From NCBI GenBank assembly GCA_963743325.1, contig CAVUOZ010000008.1, positions 454,982 to 518,981 of the forward strand: a stretch of DNA of 64,000 nucleotides, written 5' to 3'. Made by a program: the position numbers and the translations under genes. Below the pieces are notes generated by a model that worked only from the letters and a program-made list of their open reading frames with translations, ran no database searches and was not told the origin of the DNA. Below are positions 28,803 through 38,654 of the stretch, piece after piece (within the stretch, counting starts at the first letter, position 1; each line of letters starts with the position of its first letter). This DNA is from DATFVA01 sp963743325 (GTDB taxonomy: Bacteria; Bacteroidota; Ignavibacteria; Ignavibacteriales; Ignavibacteriaceae).

Positions 28803-31022
28803 ATGCCTGCAAAAGTATACATTCGTTTATTCTCACCAATTACAATTCTCCTTATACTAATACAAATTAATCTGTTTGGTCAGGAGAAACAGTTATACTC
28901 CGGTATTCAGGAGGCGTTTTTCTCATCAGGTAAATTAAGGGGGGATCCGGGTCCCCGTAATGTTCAATGGATTGATAATGGAAATAGTTATTCGTACACA
29001 GTCACGAATGATTCTACAGGACACAAAGAGATAAGGCAGTTTTTTCCTGAGACAAAGGAAGATAAATTAATTATGGATGTGGATGAAATGACCTTGCCGT
29101 CAGGGGGTAATTTTGATTACGACTCTTTCAGCTGGGCATATGATTCCAGGCATATAATGTTTCAGACAAACTTCAGACCAATTTACCGGAATTCAGGCAT
29201 ATCAGATTATTACATTTATTCAACCTTGAAGAATAGTTTAACATTATTAGTAAAGGATGCCCGGACAGCGGAACTATCCCCCGACGGTTCAATGGTGGGA
29301 TACGAAAAAGAGGGCAATATGTACGTTTATAATATTTCAGATGAGAAAGAAAAGCAGTTAACGGATGATGCGACTGAAACCCTTTATAACGGGCATTTCG
29401 ATTGGGTTTATGAAGAGGAGTTTGATATTGGCCGGGCATGGAAATGGTCACCCGACAGCAGGCATATTGCATACTGGCAGGTTGATGAAAGCAATGAGCC
29501 CGTATTCCGGATGACAGATTATGAAGGCCAGCATCCTGATTATGTTAAGTTCAGAGTCCCTCTTGTCGGGGATCCGAATGCAAAGGTTAAAATCGGCGTA
29601 ATAGATGTTGCCCGGGGAACAAAAACCTGGCTTAATGTTGATGATGAATATATACCAAGGATTTACTGGACCAGTGATCCTGATATGCTCGCTGTCATTG
29701 CCCTTAACAGAAAACAAAATGATATGAAGCTTTTTTTCTTTAATGTTACGAATGGAGATAAGAAGTTAATCTTCGAAGAAAAATCTGATACCTGGATTGA
29801 TATCGATAACTTTTTCGAGGGAGTTATTGATATGTTTTACTTCCCCGATAAATTAAGAGAATTTTTCTGGTTGTCTGACAGGGACGGTTATCAGCATATT
29901 TACCGTTATGACTATGACGGCAATCTTATAAACCAGGTTACAAAAGGTGATTGGACAGTTACCCGAGTAGAGGGAATTAATACGGGAGCAAAAAAAATAT
30001 ATTATACTTCCACAGAAATATCCCCCCTGGAAAGGCATCTATATTCAATTGATTTTGACGGCACAGAAAAGCAGAGAATTTCAAAAGAAACCGGAAAACA
30101 TTCATTCAATCTTTCACCGAATACAATGTTTTATCTGGATACCTATACAAATGTGAATCTCCCTAAACAGGTTGAGCTCCTGAGCACTAATGGAAAAATG
30201 ATCACCAGGCTTCAGGATAATAAATCGGTTACTGAATTCATTCAGCATCATAAATATTCTCCGACGGAACTATTCAGTTTTATTTCCAGTGACGGGACAA
30301 ACCTGGATGGTGAAATGATCAAACCTTTTGATTTTGATTCAACAAAGAAATATCCGGTTGTTTTTGATGTGTACGGCGGCCCAAACTCCCAGGATGTGTT
30401 CAATGCATTTGCTGCCGACGGCTGGCGGCAGTGGCTTGCTCAGCAGGGTTATATTATTGTCGATATAAATAACAGGGGTAATGCAAATTATGGAAGTCAT
30501 TTTATGAAGATCGTTTATGAACACCTTGGTAAATGGGAGAGTAATGATTATGCCGAGACTGTAAAATACCTTTCGACGCTGTCATATGCGGATACAGGAA
30601 ATGTTGCAATAATGGGAACGAGTTATGGCGGATATATAACGATATACACCATGCTCATGCATCCTGATATCTTTAAAGTCGGTATTGCAAATTCTGCAGT
30701 AACCGACTGGCTTCTTTATGATGATATTTATACTGAACGATATATGGGATTAAAAGATGAAAATGAAGCAGGATATGAAGAAAGCTCAAACATTTACCAG
30801 GCGGGAAATCTTGATGGAAAGCTCCTGCTTATCCATTCAACTATGGATGATAATGTGCATGTGCAGAATACCATGCAGATGCTTACTGCTTTGGCGAATG
30901 CGGGTAAAGATGCCGATTTGAGAATTTATCCTCCCGGAGGCCATGGAGCCTATTATAACAGAGAAGCTTATATGCTTATGCTGAAAGTTTATAATGATTA
31001 TCTTCATAAATATTTGAAGTAA
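28803..31022 (+). CDS. dipeptidyl peptidase IV-type serine peptidase (S9)
   Basis: The 739-residue protein has a signal peptide (SPITILLILIQINLFGQ), an eight-bladed propeller region to about residue 500 with the DPP IV Glu motif (DWVYEEEFDIGRAWKWSPD), and a C-terminal alpha/beta-hydrolase domain. The catalytic residues are visible: Ser607 in GTSYGGY (the family usually has GWSYGGY), Asp682 in STMDDNVH and His714 in PGGHGAYY. It would remove N-terminal dipeptides, mostly X-Pro, in the periplasm or at the surface. It is transcribed alone; a long inverted repeat separates it from the convergent LigD gene. Confidence 0.95.
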   Translation: MPAKVYIRLFSPITILLILIQINLFGQEKQLYSGIQEAFFSSGKLRGDPGPRNVQWIDNGNSYSYTVTNDSTGHKEIRQFFPETKEDKLIMDVDEMTLPSGGNFDYDSFSWAYDSRHIMFQTNFRPIYRNSGISDYYIYSTLKNSLTLLVKDARTAELSPDGSMVGYEKEGNMYVYNISDEKEKQLTDDATETLYNGHFDWVYEEEFDIGRAWKWSPDSRHIAYWQVDESNEPVFRMTDYEGQHPDYVKFRVPLVGDPNAKVKIGVIDVARGTKTWLNVDDEYIPRIYWTSDPDMLAVIALNRKQNDMKLFFFNVTNGDKKLIFEEKSDTWIDIDNFFEGVIDMFYFPDKLREFFWLSDRDGYQHIYRYDYDGNLINQVTKGDWTVTRVEGINTGAKKIYYTSTEISPLERHLYSIDFDGTEKQRISKETGKHSFNLSPNTMFYLDTYTNVNLPKQVELLSTNGKMITRLQDNKSVTEFIQHHKYSPTELFSFISSDGTNLDGEMIKPFDFDSTKKYPVVFDVYGGPNSQDVFNAFAADGWRQWLAQQGYIIVDINNRGNANYGSHFMKIVYEHLGKWESNDYAETVKYLSTLSYADTGNVAIMGTSYGGYITIYTMLMHPDIFKVGIANSAVTDWLLYDDIYTERYMGLKDENEAGYEESSNIYQAGNLDGKLLLIHSTMDDNVHVQNTMQMLTALANAGKDADLRIYPPGGHGAYYNREAYMLMLKVYNDYLHKYLK

Positions 31023-31031
31023 ATGATAGCT

Positions 31032-31069
31032 TTCAAGGTCAACCATCCATTCAGATTCCTGACCTTGAA
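31032..31069. terminator. inverted repeat between convergent genes
   Basis: TTCAAGGTCA (31032-31041) and TGACCTTGAA (31060-31069) are perfectly complementary, with an 18-base loop. It sits in the 59 bases between two convergent stop codons and may serve both directions, though there is no T tract. Confidence 0.5.
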
Positions 31070-31081
31070 GGTTGCCAGATC

Positions 31082-33579
31082 TTATTTCTGAAGGTTATTA
31101 ATGCACTTTTTGATATCTATTCCTGCGGAGAGTACTTTTTTAAATATATCCCCTTTTTGTTTCAATCTGCTGAATATGTTTTTCATATTGAAATCAGCAG
31201 GATTTAATCCTTCTTTAACCTCACTCCAATCAAGAGGTGTTGAAACCGGGGCTCCTGGTCTCGGCCGCACACTATAGGGCGCTGCTAAAGTCTGGCCCTT
31301 ACGGTTCTGCAGATAATCGAGATAGACTTTTTTCTTTCTTTTAGAGGGACTTCTTTCAAGACTCGTAATCGCCGGTACCTTTGCATTAACGAGCTTTGCA
31401 ATAATATGGGCGAACTCTTTAGCAAAATCGTAATCATATTTTGCCCCCAACGGCACATAAATATGCAGACCTGTTGCTCCTGAAGTTTTGCAATAGCTTT
31501 CTGCTCCTGCTTTGTCGAGAACTTCTTTTACTGCTAATGCTGTTTCAACAACTTTATCGAATTCAATTTCTTCAGGATCAAGATCAATTACAAAATAATC
31601 GGGATTTTCAAGTTTATTTATCCTGGAAAACCATGGATTTATTTCTATACATCCGAGATTTGCCATATAAATTAAAGTTTCCTCATCATTACAGATAAGG
31701 TATTTAATATCTTTATCGTTCGATCCAGAAAATATTTTTTTTGTTTTCAGCCATTTTGCATTCAGCTGGGTGATATCTTTTTGAAAAAATCCTTCACCGG
31801 TGATCCCGTTCGGATGTCTTAACAATGATTCGGGGCGGTCTTTCAGATAGGGTAGCATATAGCCGCTGATTTTTTTATAATATTCTATAAGATCTCCTTT
31901 TGTATATCTGTCTTCAGGCCAGTAAATTTTTTGGAGGTTAGTCAGTTTTAACTGTATATCATTAGTGCTTTCTTTTATTGTGCCTGTTTCTGAATTCAAA
32001 TCCGGGTTTTTACCGGAAATTTCTTTTTTGACGTTTTCGGGTTTTTTATCTTCCCGCAGCCCGATAAATACCGGGTGTCTCATCAATCCTTCATCGGTCC
32101 ATTCGCTGAATTCAACTTCACATAACAATTCCGGATCAAGCCAGACCGCAGGAGTATTTGTTTCCGGCTTCTTTTTGAAAGGGGAAGTTTTCCTTTCATA
32201 GGGCTTCATTTTTGTGTGAAAATTTTTCAAATCCTCTTCGGTGAACCCCCCTCCTGTATGACCAATATATTCCAGTTCATTATTCTCATTATATACCCCG
32301 AGAACAAGCGCCCCAAAATAATTCCTGCTGCCTTTGGGTTTGGTGTACCCGCCGATTATGGCTCCCTGTCTCTTTTTGATTTTCAGCTTAAGCCAGTCTT
32401 TCGACCTTTTATTTTTTAAATATTTACTGTGAATATTTTTAGCTATAATACCTTCGAGCTTATTTTCTTTTGCGAGTTTATAGAATGCTTGTCCATCCTT
32501 TAGTACATGGTCATTGTACCTGACATTTGAAAGTTCAGGCAGAATATTTTTTAATATCTCCTTCCTGTTTAATAATGGAAGATTCGTAAGATCTTTTCCT
32601 TCGTAGTAGGGGATATCAAATGCATAATAAACAAGACTGCCTTTTGCAGTTCTGCTGAAATTCTGCAGACTATGAAAATCAGCCTTGCCCTCCTGATTCA
32701 ATGCTACTATCTCTCCATCCAGAATCATTTCTTTATCGATAGACTCTAAGGAAGCAACAACAGAAGGATATTTTTTATTAAAGGAACTATTGTTACGCGA
32801 GTAAAGATTTACCTTACCGTTTTTAATTTCAGCAATTGCACGGTATCCGTCCCATTTGATTTCAAAAAGCCAGTTCTTATCATCAAACGGCTCATCTGCT
32901 AAAGCTGCAAGCATAGGTTTAATTGTACGTGGAAATCCGCCGGAAGGAGCTTTATTGAAAATTATTTTATTTGCGGGATTTAATTCAGGGACTTTTTTTT
33001 TACACTGCCACTTTGTAAATCAGCTATAGTATTTCCGGAAACAACAGATTGTGCCTGTTCAAGAATATTTCCTTCCGAGGCGAAGCCATCACGATGTTTA
33101 ATCAGGAGCCAGGCGTTTTCTCCTCTCCCCTTCATTTTAACGAGAACAAATTCCCCCTTCAATTTTTTCCCGTTAAGTAGAAATTTGATTTCACCTTTAG
33201 CAAGTCCTTCACTCATCAGTTTCTCTGATTCTTCCTTATCTTCCGAAAAAAGTGAATGATACGTTCCGTTATCCCAGATAATAACTTCTCCCCCGCCGTA
33301 TTCTCCTTTAGGAATAACTCCTTCAAAATCTTTATAATCAAAAGGATGATCTTCAACCATCATTGCAAGCCTTTTATCAGAGGGATTAAGTGATGGTCCT
33401 TTAGGAACGGCCCAGCTTTTAAGAACACCATCAACTTCCAGCCTGAAATCATAGTGAAGATTTGTCGCATTATGTTTCTGGATGACAAAAATTAATGCAT
33501 CCTTACCTGATTTTTTAATTGCCTTAGGTTCAGGTGTTTTTTTAAAATCCCGTTTCTGTTTATACTTATTTAAAGGCAT
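31082..33579 (-). CDS. ligD: DNA ligase D (3'-phosphoesterase, ligase, polymerase), frameshifted
   Basis: All three LigD domains are present in the order phosphoesterase-ligase-polymerase. The first frame (33579-32980) is the phosphoesterase domain: HNATNLHYDFRLEVDGVLKSW and PKGEYGGGEVIIWD. The second frame (to 31082) holds the ATP-dependent ligase with EIKWDGYR as its lysine motif, and the primase-like polymerase with VIDLDPEE. The frames meet in a run of nine A residues (T at 32993-33001): before it the frame reads SGSVKKKS, after it VPELNPANKIIFNKAPSGGF continues straight into the ligase. A single missing A (or two extra) restores an approximately 832-residue protein. It would repair double-strand breaks by end joining; no Ku gene is present in this window. 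Six bases separate it from the small membrane gene upstream. Confidence 0.9.
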
Positions 33580-33585
33580 AAATAA

Positions 33586-33918
33586 TTATGTATAGTTTAG
33601 TATTAAAACTGCACCCGCTCCGATTAATAAAATATAGATTACTCCTAAATAACCAGCCGGCTTCTTTGAACTCAGGACATCCTTGAAAAGGAATATCGAA
33701 CCAAGAAAGAGAGCGGCCCATGTAACAATTGCAGCGGCTGTGAGATTTCCTCCTTTGTAAAGATCGCCTGGAATATTTATAATCATAAAGCCGGACAGGA
33801 AAGCAAAAATATGGAGGATCACAGAGGTGATCGGGGTTTCTCTGCCCGTGAATAAGTTAAATAGAATATGTAGTCCGAAAAGGAAACTAACAGCAAACAT
33901 AATGGCCGGTGCGCTCAT
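33586..33918 (-). CDS. small four-helix membrane protein
   Basis: The 110-residue protein has four membrane segments (about residues 3-22, 29-48, 60-77 and 86-107). It is the first gene of a probable two-gene unit with LigD, which starts 6 bases after its stop codon. No family could be assigned; the layout resembles small DoxX- or DUF-type membrane proteins. A functional link with end joining is not implied by anything seen in the sequence beyond this adjacency. Confidence 0.6.
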   Translation of the reverse strand: MSAPAIMFAVSFLFGLHILFNLFTGRETPITSVILHIFAFLSGFMIINIPGDLYKGGNLTAAAIVTWAALFLGSIFLFKDVLSSKKPAGYLGVIYILLIGAGAVLILNYT

Positions 33919-34294
33919 AAAATGTCCTCTGGCTAAAAAATAAGTGATTGTAGGTAAACCGAAATATCACATTAATATGATTGTAAATCAATAATAAATC
34001 AGGAACTCTTAATGTGATTATAGAAGTAATTATAATTACTTTCTTGAGTGAAATTTATGCTCTTACGCACGATCCTGCCATATTTATATGATAATTCTTG
34101 TGTACTATATTAAGGTTCCTGAGGTATGACATTTTGTCATCCTGCTGCAAAATGAGATGAATAAAAACCTGTAATTTTTATAAATTTCACAACAGAACTT
34201 TTTACCATCTGAGTCGTCTCAGAGTCGTCCACCACTCGTCTTTTTCATACTAATTTCACCCCAATTATATCCCCAGCCATTTTGTCATATATTT
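33919..34294. promoter_or_regulatory. intergenic region with two perfect palindromes
   Basis: This 376-base gap lies between the start of the ligD unit and the end of the next minus-strand gene. It holds AAGTAATTATAATTACTT (34024-34041, 18-bp perfect palindrome, about 105 bases upstream of the 33918 start) and ATGACA-TTT-TGTCAT (34126-34140). The string CATTTTGTCAT of the second recurs at 34278-34288. Either palindrome could be an operator, but AT-rich palindromes also arise by chance. No RNA gene is visible. Confidence 0.35.
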
Positions 34295-37117
34295 TTATTT
34301 TAAGACAATCATTTTCCTGCTCATTTTATAGCTGCCGCTTTGAAGCTGGTAGATATATACTCCGCTGCTGAGTTTAGAAGCATCGAATATTATTTTATAG
34401 CTTCCGGGTTCTTTGTTCTCATTAAAAACTTCATCGACAAGGTTTCCAAGGGCATCATAAATCCTCAGATTTGTTTTTCCCGATTTCTTTATAGAAAAGG
34501 AAATTGTTGTAGCAGGATTAAATGGATTAGGGTAATTCTGACTCAGGTCATAGCCGGTAAATAAGTTTACATTTAAAGATACAATTTTGCTGTAGTTAAA
34601 TTTTCCATCGTAATCTATTTGTTTGAGTCTATAGTATAAAGTCCTATTTGGGTTTGAAATAAATTTATCGGTATATGAATAAGAATGGTTCTCAGTAGAA
34701 GTTCCTGCTCCTTTTACAAACCCGATCATATAAAAATTATTACCATCATCTGATTTTTCGATCTCAAACCTGTTGTTGTTAGTTTCTGTTGAAGTAGTCC
34801 AATTTAAGAGCACTCCATCTTCAATTAACCCAGCCGTAAAAGAAGTCAGTTCAACCGGGACAGGTCCCGAAATCAATGGTCGTTCAAATATTCCCGAACC
34901 ATGGGTAACACATCTTAAATTCCTGTTTATGGGGGAAATACTCAGGTCCATGACAATTACAGCATCAACAAGACCGTCGCTGAATGTCTGCCAGGAATCT
35001 CCGCCGTCAAGAGAAACGAAAACACCGAGGTCATTACCAACATAAATTCTGTCTGTATAATCAGGATCGATTATTATGGCACTGGTTGGGACATCAGGAA
35101 GTCCCGCGCCTTTATCTTCCCAGGTACTGCCGGCATCTGTGGTTTCAAATAGATGCGATGTTCTGAAACCTGAAAAAACAATATATGCAGTATTCGGATC
35201 ATCAGGATTTACATCTATATCCATTGGGTATCTGTCAGGTAAATTCTGTGTAATGTTTGTCCAGTTTGTACCGCCATTAGTTGTACGGTAAATATTAGCC
35301 GGGTGGCTCACAGGAGCAGTGGCAGCATAAACGAAGTTCTGATCATTATCTGCCACGGATAATGCGAGCAGCGGATCTCCGTTGAAAGTACCGCTTCCCG
35401 TCCCATTCCATGAACTTCCCTTATTAGTTGATTTGTAAACAAGATCAGTTCCGGCATACAAAATCTGTGGATTGGAGGGCGATACTGCAAATGGAGCCAC
35501 AAAACCTACATTAGAACCGGGCGGGGCGATATAATTCCAGTTATTTCCCTGGTCTGTGGATTTCTGCAGGCTCATATACTGATAAGTCCCATACATAATA
35601 TTATCATTAGCAGGGTCAATTCCTGTGGAGGTACCATCTCCGCCAATCTCTCTTCTCCAGTAATCCGTACCCCAGTAAATTGCAGTCGCATTATCCTGAA
35701 GTCCGCCTATAGCAATAAGTGAATCTTGGTATGAGCTTGAAAAATAATTATAGAACTGTGAGGACTGGTATCCGCCGTTGCATCCGGAAAAAGTTTCACC
35801 CCCATCTGTAGTTCTGAAAACACCGCCGTCATTTCCAAAATAAATTATGTTCGGGTTTGTAGGATGGTATACAATGCAGTGATGGTCTGCGTGAGAATAG
35901 TCAGGGGGGCCTTCAGGTTCTCCCGGAGGAATAGCCTGACCGAGGTACCATAGGTACCAGTAAGATTTCTGAGTGAAATTTGATCCGCCGTCCGTAGATT
36001 TATATAAATCAATTCCTCCGGCAATCATTTTTGAGGGATCATTTTGATTTATTCCCACAAAGTGCGAGTACCAGCCCTGGTAGGTTGCATAGTCGAGTGT
36101 TGAGAGTGTCGTCCACGTATCACCGTAATTAGTAGTTTTAAGCAATCTTGTGCCCGCACCTGTCTGAGACCCCATACCTACGCTTGCCCACAATGTAGAA
36201 GGATTTGCCTTATAAATTTCCAATAATATTTTCCCGTTAAAACCGGTAGTGACACCGTTTGTCAACTGCGTCCAGTTTGAGCCATTATCAGTGGTTCTGT
36301 AAATACCTTTCCCTGCACTGCCACTGTTGCCGCAGGCTATCCATACCATATTTGTATCGGATGGATTAATAATAATATCCGTCACCATAATAGTCGGGTT
36401 CGATAGCTGCCAGGTTGCACCGGCATCTACTGATTTGTAGGTACCATCTGTGGTTCCGGCCCATAAAGTATTAGGATTAAGTGGATTTATTCTGATTACT
36501 TCAACACCTCTCTGTTGTTCCCGGCTCCAATCAAGGCTTTTTTCCCAGGTCAAACCGTAATCCGTCGATTTTAAAATCCCTATTCCATAAGATCCTCTTG
36601 TTTCTCTGATCGTCACCCCGCCATACGAATTCTGGTAATTATAGACTTCTCCGGATCCTATATAAATTGTATTCGAATCATTTTCCGGAATAGCAATTGC
36701 ACTTACTCCCAGCACAGGATATCCGGTAGGAACTATCTCCCAGGCTTGAGCTCCCACGCCGCCTGTGTAGCTTCTCCATATTCCGCTGCTTGCTGAACCG
36801 GCAAAAATGGTATTTGTGTTCTGGGGATTGAATGCCAATGCAAGAGTTCTGCCGCCGATATTATGAGGTCCTATGCTTTCCCACGATTCGGTATTTACAA
36901 AATTTGACTTCCTTAAGGACTTAGAAATCTGTTCATATTGTCTGAAATATTTATCAGAGGGAATATCTCTATCAGGGAATGCTCTCTGCCGGCTCCAGAA
37001 CTGCAGTGCCTGCCAGGCACCTGAAGTGTGTACAGGTGGATTGAACTGGAAGACTGTGAAAGAAATCACCAGACAAGTTAACGCTGTGAAGATGGGCAGT
37101 AAGATATTAGATTTCAT
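34295..37117 (-). CDS. secreted sortilin/BNR-type beta-propeller protein with T9SS sorting domain
   Basis: The 940-residue protein has an N-terminal signal-like segment (LLPIFTALTCLVISFTVF) and then many BNR/Asp-box units: GIWRSYTGG, GTYKSVDAGATWQ, GIYRTTDNGSNWTQ, GVFRTTDGGETFSG, LVYKSTNKGSSWNG, GVFVSLDGGDSWQT. These are characteristic of VPS10/sortilin-like or exo-sialidase-like propellers. The end is a fibronectin-like segment (RFEIEKSDDGNNFYMIGF) plus the T9SS domain (LSQNYPNPFNPATTISF). No sialidase Arg triad could be confirmed, so a structural or binding role is as likely as an enzymatic one. It should be surface-exposed. Confidence 0.88.
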   Translation of the reverse strand: MKSNILLPIFTALTCLVISFTVFQFNPPVHTSGAWQALQFWSRQRAFPDRDIPSDKYFRQYEQISKSLRKSNFVNTESWESIGPHNIGGRTLALAFNPQNTNTIFAGSASSGIWRSYTGGVGAQAWEIVPTGYPVLGVSAIAIPENDSNTIYIGSGEVYNYQNSYGGVTIRETRGSYGIGILKSTDYGLTWEKSLDWSREQQRGVEVIRINPLNPNTLWAGTTDGTYKSVDAGATWQLSNPTIMVTDIIINPSDTNMVWIACGNSGSAGKGIYRTTDNGSNWTQLTNGVTTGFNGKILLEIYKANPSTLWASVGMGSQTGAGTRLLKTTNYGDTWTTLSTLDYATYQGWYSHFVGINQNDPSKMIAGGIDLYKSTDGGSNFTQKSYWYLWYLGQAIPPGEPEGPPDYSHADHHCIVYHPTNPNIIYFGNDGGVFRTTDGGETFSGCNGGYQSSQFYNYFSSSYQDSLIAIGGLQDNATAIYWGTDYWRREIGGDGTSTGIDPANDNIMYGTYQYMSLQKSTDQGNNWNYIAPPGSNVGFVAPFAVSPSNPQILYAGTDLVYKSTNKGSSWNGTGSGTFNGDPLLALSVADNDQNFVYAATAPVSHPANIYRTTNGGTNWTNITQNLPDRYPMDIDVNPDDPNTAYIVFSGFRTSHLFETTDAGSTWEDKGAGLPDVPTSAIIIDPDYTDRIYVGNDLGVFVSLDGGDSWQTFSDGLVDAVIVMDLSISPINRNLRCVTHGSGIFERPLISGPVPVELTSFTAGLIEDGVLLNWTTSTETNNNRFEIEKSDDGNNFYMIGFVKGAGTSTENHSYSYTDKFISNPNRTLYYRLKQIDYDGKFNYSKIVSLNVNLFTGYDLSQNYPNPFNPATTISFSIKKSGKTNLRIYDALGNLVDEVFNENKEPGSYKIIFDASKLSSGVYIYQLQSGSYKMSRKMIVLK

Positions 37118-37331
37118 TTTATTCCCTTAAATAAATATCGAAAACACAAATTTAATAATCCTAGTTTCCATTATAAAGACATTAATTTAGGGGAAATTCT
37201 GAGCTTTTAAGTACGACATAACATCATTAATGAATATTAATTCTATTTTAAGATGTTATTCATCTGATAAAAATAGATTTACAGCGTAAATAAATTTTCA
37301 CGGAAATAAATTTTTATGAAAGGAAAATAAA

Positions 37332-37682
37332 ATGAAAAGCCGTTTAATTTTTTCACTGTCTGTCGCCCTGATTTTCTTGAGTGCAAGTGTTTTGAGTTAT
37401 TCTCAGGACAAACCTACCACAACCCAAAAGAAAGCTAACCAGACACAGGAAAAGCAGGTTACCCAAACAACAAAACCAAACCAGACGAAAACTGCAAGCA
37501 CAAAGACTGGTAAGGAAAAGACAACTCAAAAGAAAATGACCGAGAAGCAGAGTAAAGTAAAAGGTCAGAATATCACCAAAAGCGAAACTTCGAAAACCGT
37601 AAATACAAAAGCACCGAAACATCATAAAGAGATGGAAAAGAAGCAGACTAATAAAGAGAACAATACTCCTCAAAAAAAATAA
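37332..37682 (+). CDS. secreted Lys/Thr/Gln-rich low-complexity protein
   Basis: A signal peptide (LIFSLSVALIFLSASVLSYSQ) is followed by about 90 residues made almost wholly of Lys, Thr, Gln, Asn and Glu (for example KPTTTQKKANQTQEKQ). The mature part is strongly basic and predicted to be disordered. The AAAGGAAA upstream and a terminator right after the stop support a real gene. Its role is unknown; a basic disordered protein could bind cell-wall polymer, nucleic acid or metal-stressed proteins. It lies just upstream of the two-component regulator at 37750. Confidence 0.6.
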   Translation: MKSRLIFSLSVALIFLSASVLSYSQDKPTTTQKKANQTQEKQVTQTTKPNQTKTASTKTGKEKTTQKKMTEKQSKVKGQNITKSETSKTVNTKAPKHHKEMEKKQTNKENNTPQKK

Positions 37683-37708
37683 ATATACAGTTTTAAGCTG
37701 TAAATAAA

Positions 37709-37736
37709 AGGAGAGTGTAAAACTCTCCTTTTTTTT
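37709..37736 (+). terminator. rho-independent terminator after the Lys-rich gene
   Basis: AGGAGAGT (37709-37716) pairs with ACTCTCCT (37722-37729) around GTAAA, followed by a run of T to 37736. It ends 13 bases before the ATG of the response regulator gene, so that gene needs its own promoter or read-through. Confidence 0.88.
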
Positions 37737-37749
37737 ATATTTTTCATAC

Positions 37750-38424
37750 ATGAAAATACTTGTGGTTGAGGACGAAAAGAAAGTTGCATCCTTTATTAAG
37801 AAAGGGCTGGAAGAGGAATATTATTCAGTTGATGTTGCTTATGATGGGAGAGAGGGTTTACGATTGGCTTTAGGGGAGGATTATGATTTAATGATTCTGG
37901 ATGTTATGCTTCCTTTGAAAGACGGATTTACCCTGGTAAAAGAGCTGCGTTCAGAAAAAATCAGCACACCCATTCTTTTACTTACCGCAAAAGATACAGT
38001 GGAAAATAAAGTTGAAGGTCTCGATTCCGGCGCAGATGATTACCTGACAAAACCATTTGCATTCGAAGAATTACTCGCGCGTATAAGAGCTTTGTTAAGA
38101 AGAAAAGAAATTAGTAAATCGCTTCAATTGAAAGCCGGGGATCTGATACTTGATACTCAGTCACATAAGGTATCACGTTCCGGAGTAGAAATTACCTTAA
38201 CGCCAAAAGAATATTCCATTCTTGAATATCTCCTGAGACATAAGAATCGTGTTGTATCCCGTACTTTGCTTTCAGAACATGTCTATGATTATCATTTTGA
38301 TTCCGATACAAATGTAATTGATGTATATATAAACAAACTCCGCAATAAAATTGACAAACAATTTGATAATCCCCTCCTTCATACCATTCGCGGTGTCGGT
38401 TACATATTAAAAGATGAAAATTAA
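37750..38424 (+). CDS. OmpR-family response regulator, CusR/CopR-like
   Basis: The 224-residue protein has an intact receiver (acidic residues in VVEDEKK, phospho-acceptor Asp in MILDVMLP, Thr in LLLTAKD, Lys in LTKPF) and a C-terminal winged helix (TPKEYSILEYLLRHKNRVVSRTLL to IRGVGYILKDE). The length and the wording of the DNA-binding part resemble heavy-metal regulators of the CusR/CopR type. The paired kinase follows after 230 bases, an unusual separation that contains a terminator-like hairpin. Confidence 0.92.
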   Translation: MKILVVEDEKKVASFIKKGLEEEYYSVDVAYDGREGLRLALGEDYDLMILDVMLPLKDGFTLVKELRSEKISTPILLLTAKDTVENKVEGLDSGADDYLTKPFAFEELLARIRALLRRKEISKSLQLKAGDLILDTQSHKVSRSGVEITLTPKEYSILEYLLRHKNRVVSRTLLSEHVYDYHFDSDTNVIDVYINKLRNKIDKQFDNPLLHTIRGVGYILKDEN

Positions 38425-38590
38425 TAAATATTAATAGTTCTTTAAGCAATTCTTAATATTCAGAGAATAACTTTAAACCAGTGGTTAAATTTTTTAATAA
38501 CCTCCTTTATGAAAAATTCTGAAAAAGAGCAGAGAAGTTTATGACTGGTTAAATAGGAGCGAATGATTACCCGGTAGATAAAAGGAGGGC

Positions 38591-38624
38591 AAGGAGAGCA
38601 CTAAAGAAGCTCTCCTTTTTTTTT
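38591..38624 (+). terminator. terminator or attenuator between regulator and kinase genes
   Basis: AAGGAGAGC (38591-38599) pairs with GCTCTCCTT (38609-38617) around a 9-base loop, and a run of nine T follows. It lies only 30 bases before the kinase start and 167 bases after the regulator stop. It would limit kinase expression from the regulator promoter, or end a short RNA transcribed in the gap. Confidence 0.8.
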
Positions 38625-38654
38625 GTAAAGATTGAAGGAAAGCAGTATTATACG

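Noticed and set aside
38509..38544. 11-codon ORF in the gap between regulator and kinase
   Set aside because: The sequence before its ATG is pyrimidine-rich (CCTCCTTT), so there is no ribosome site.
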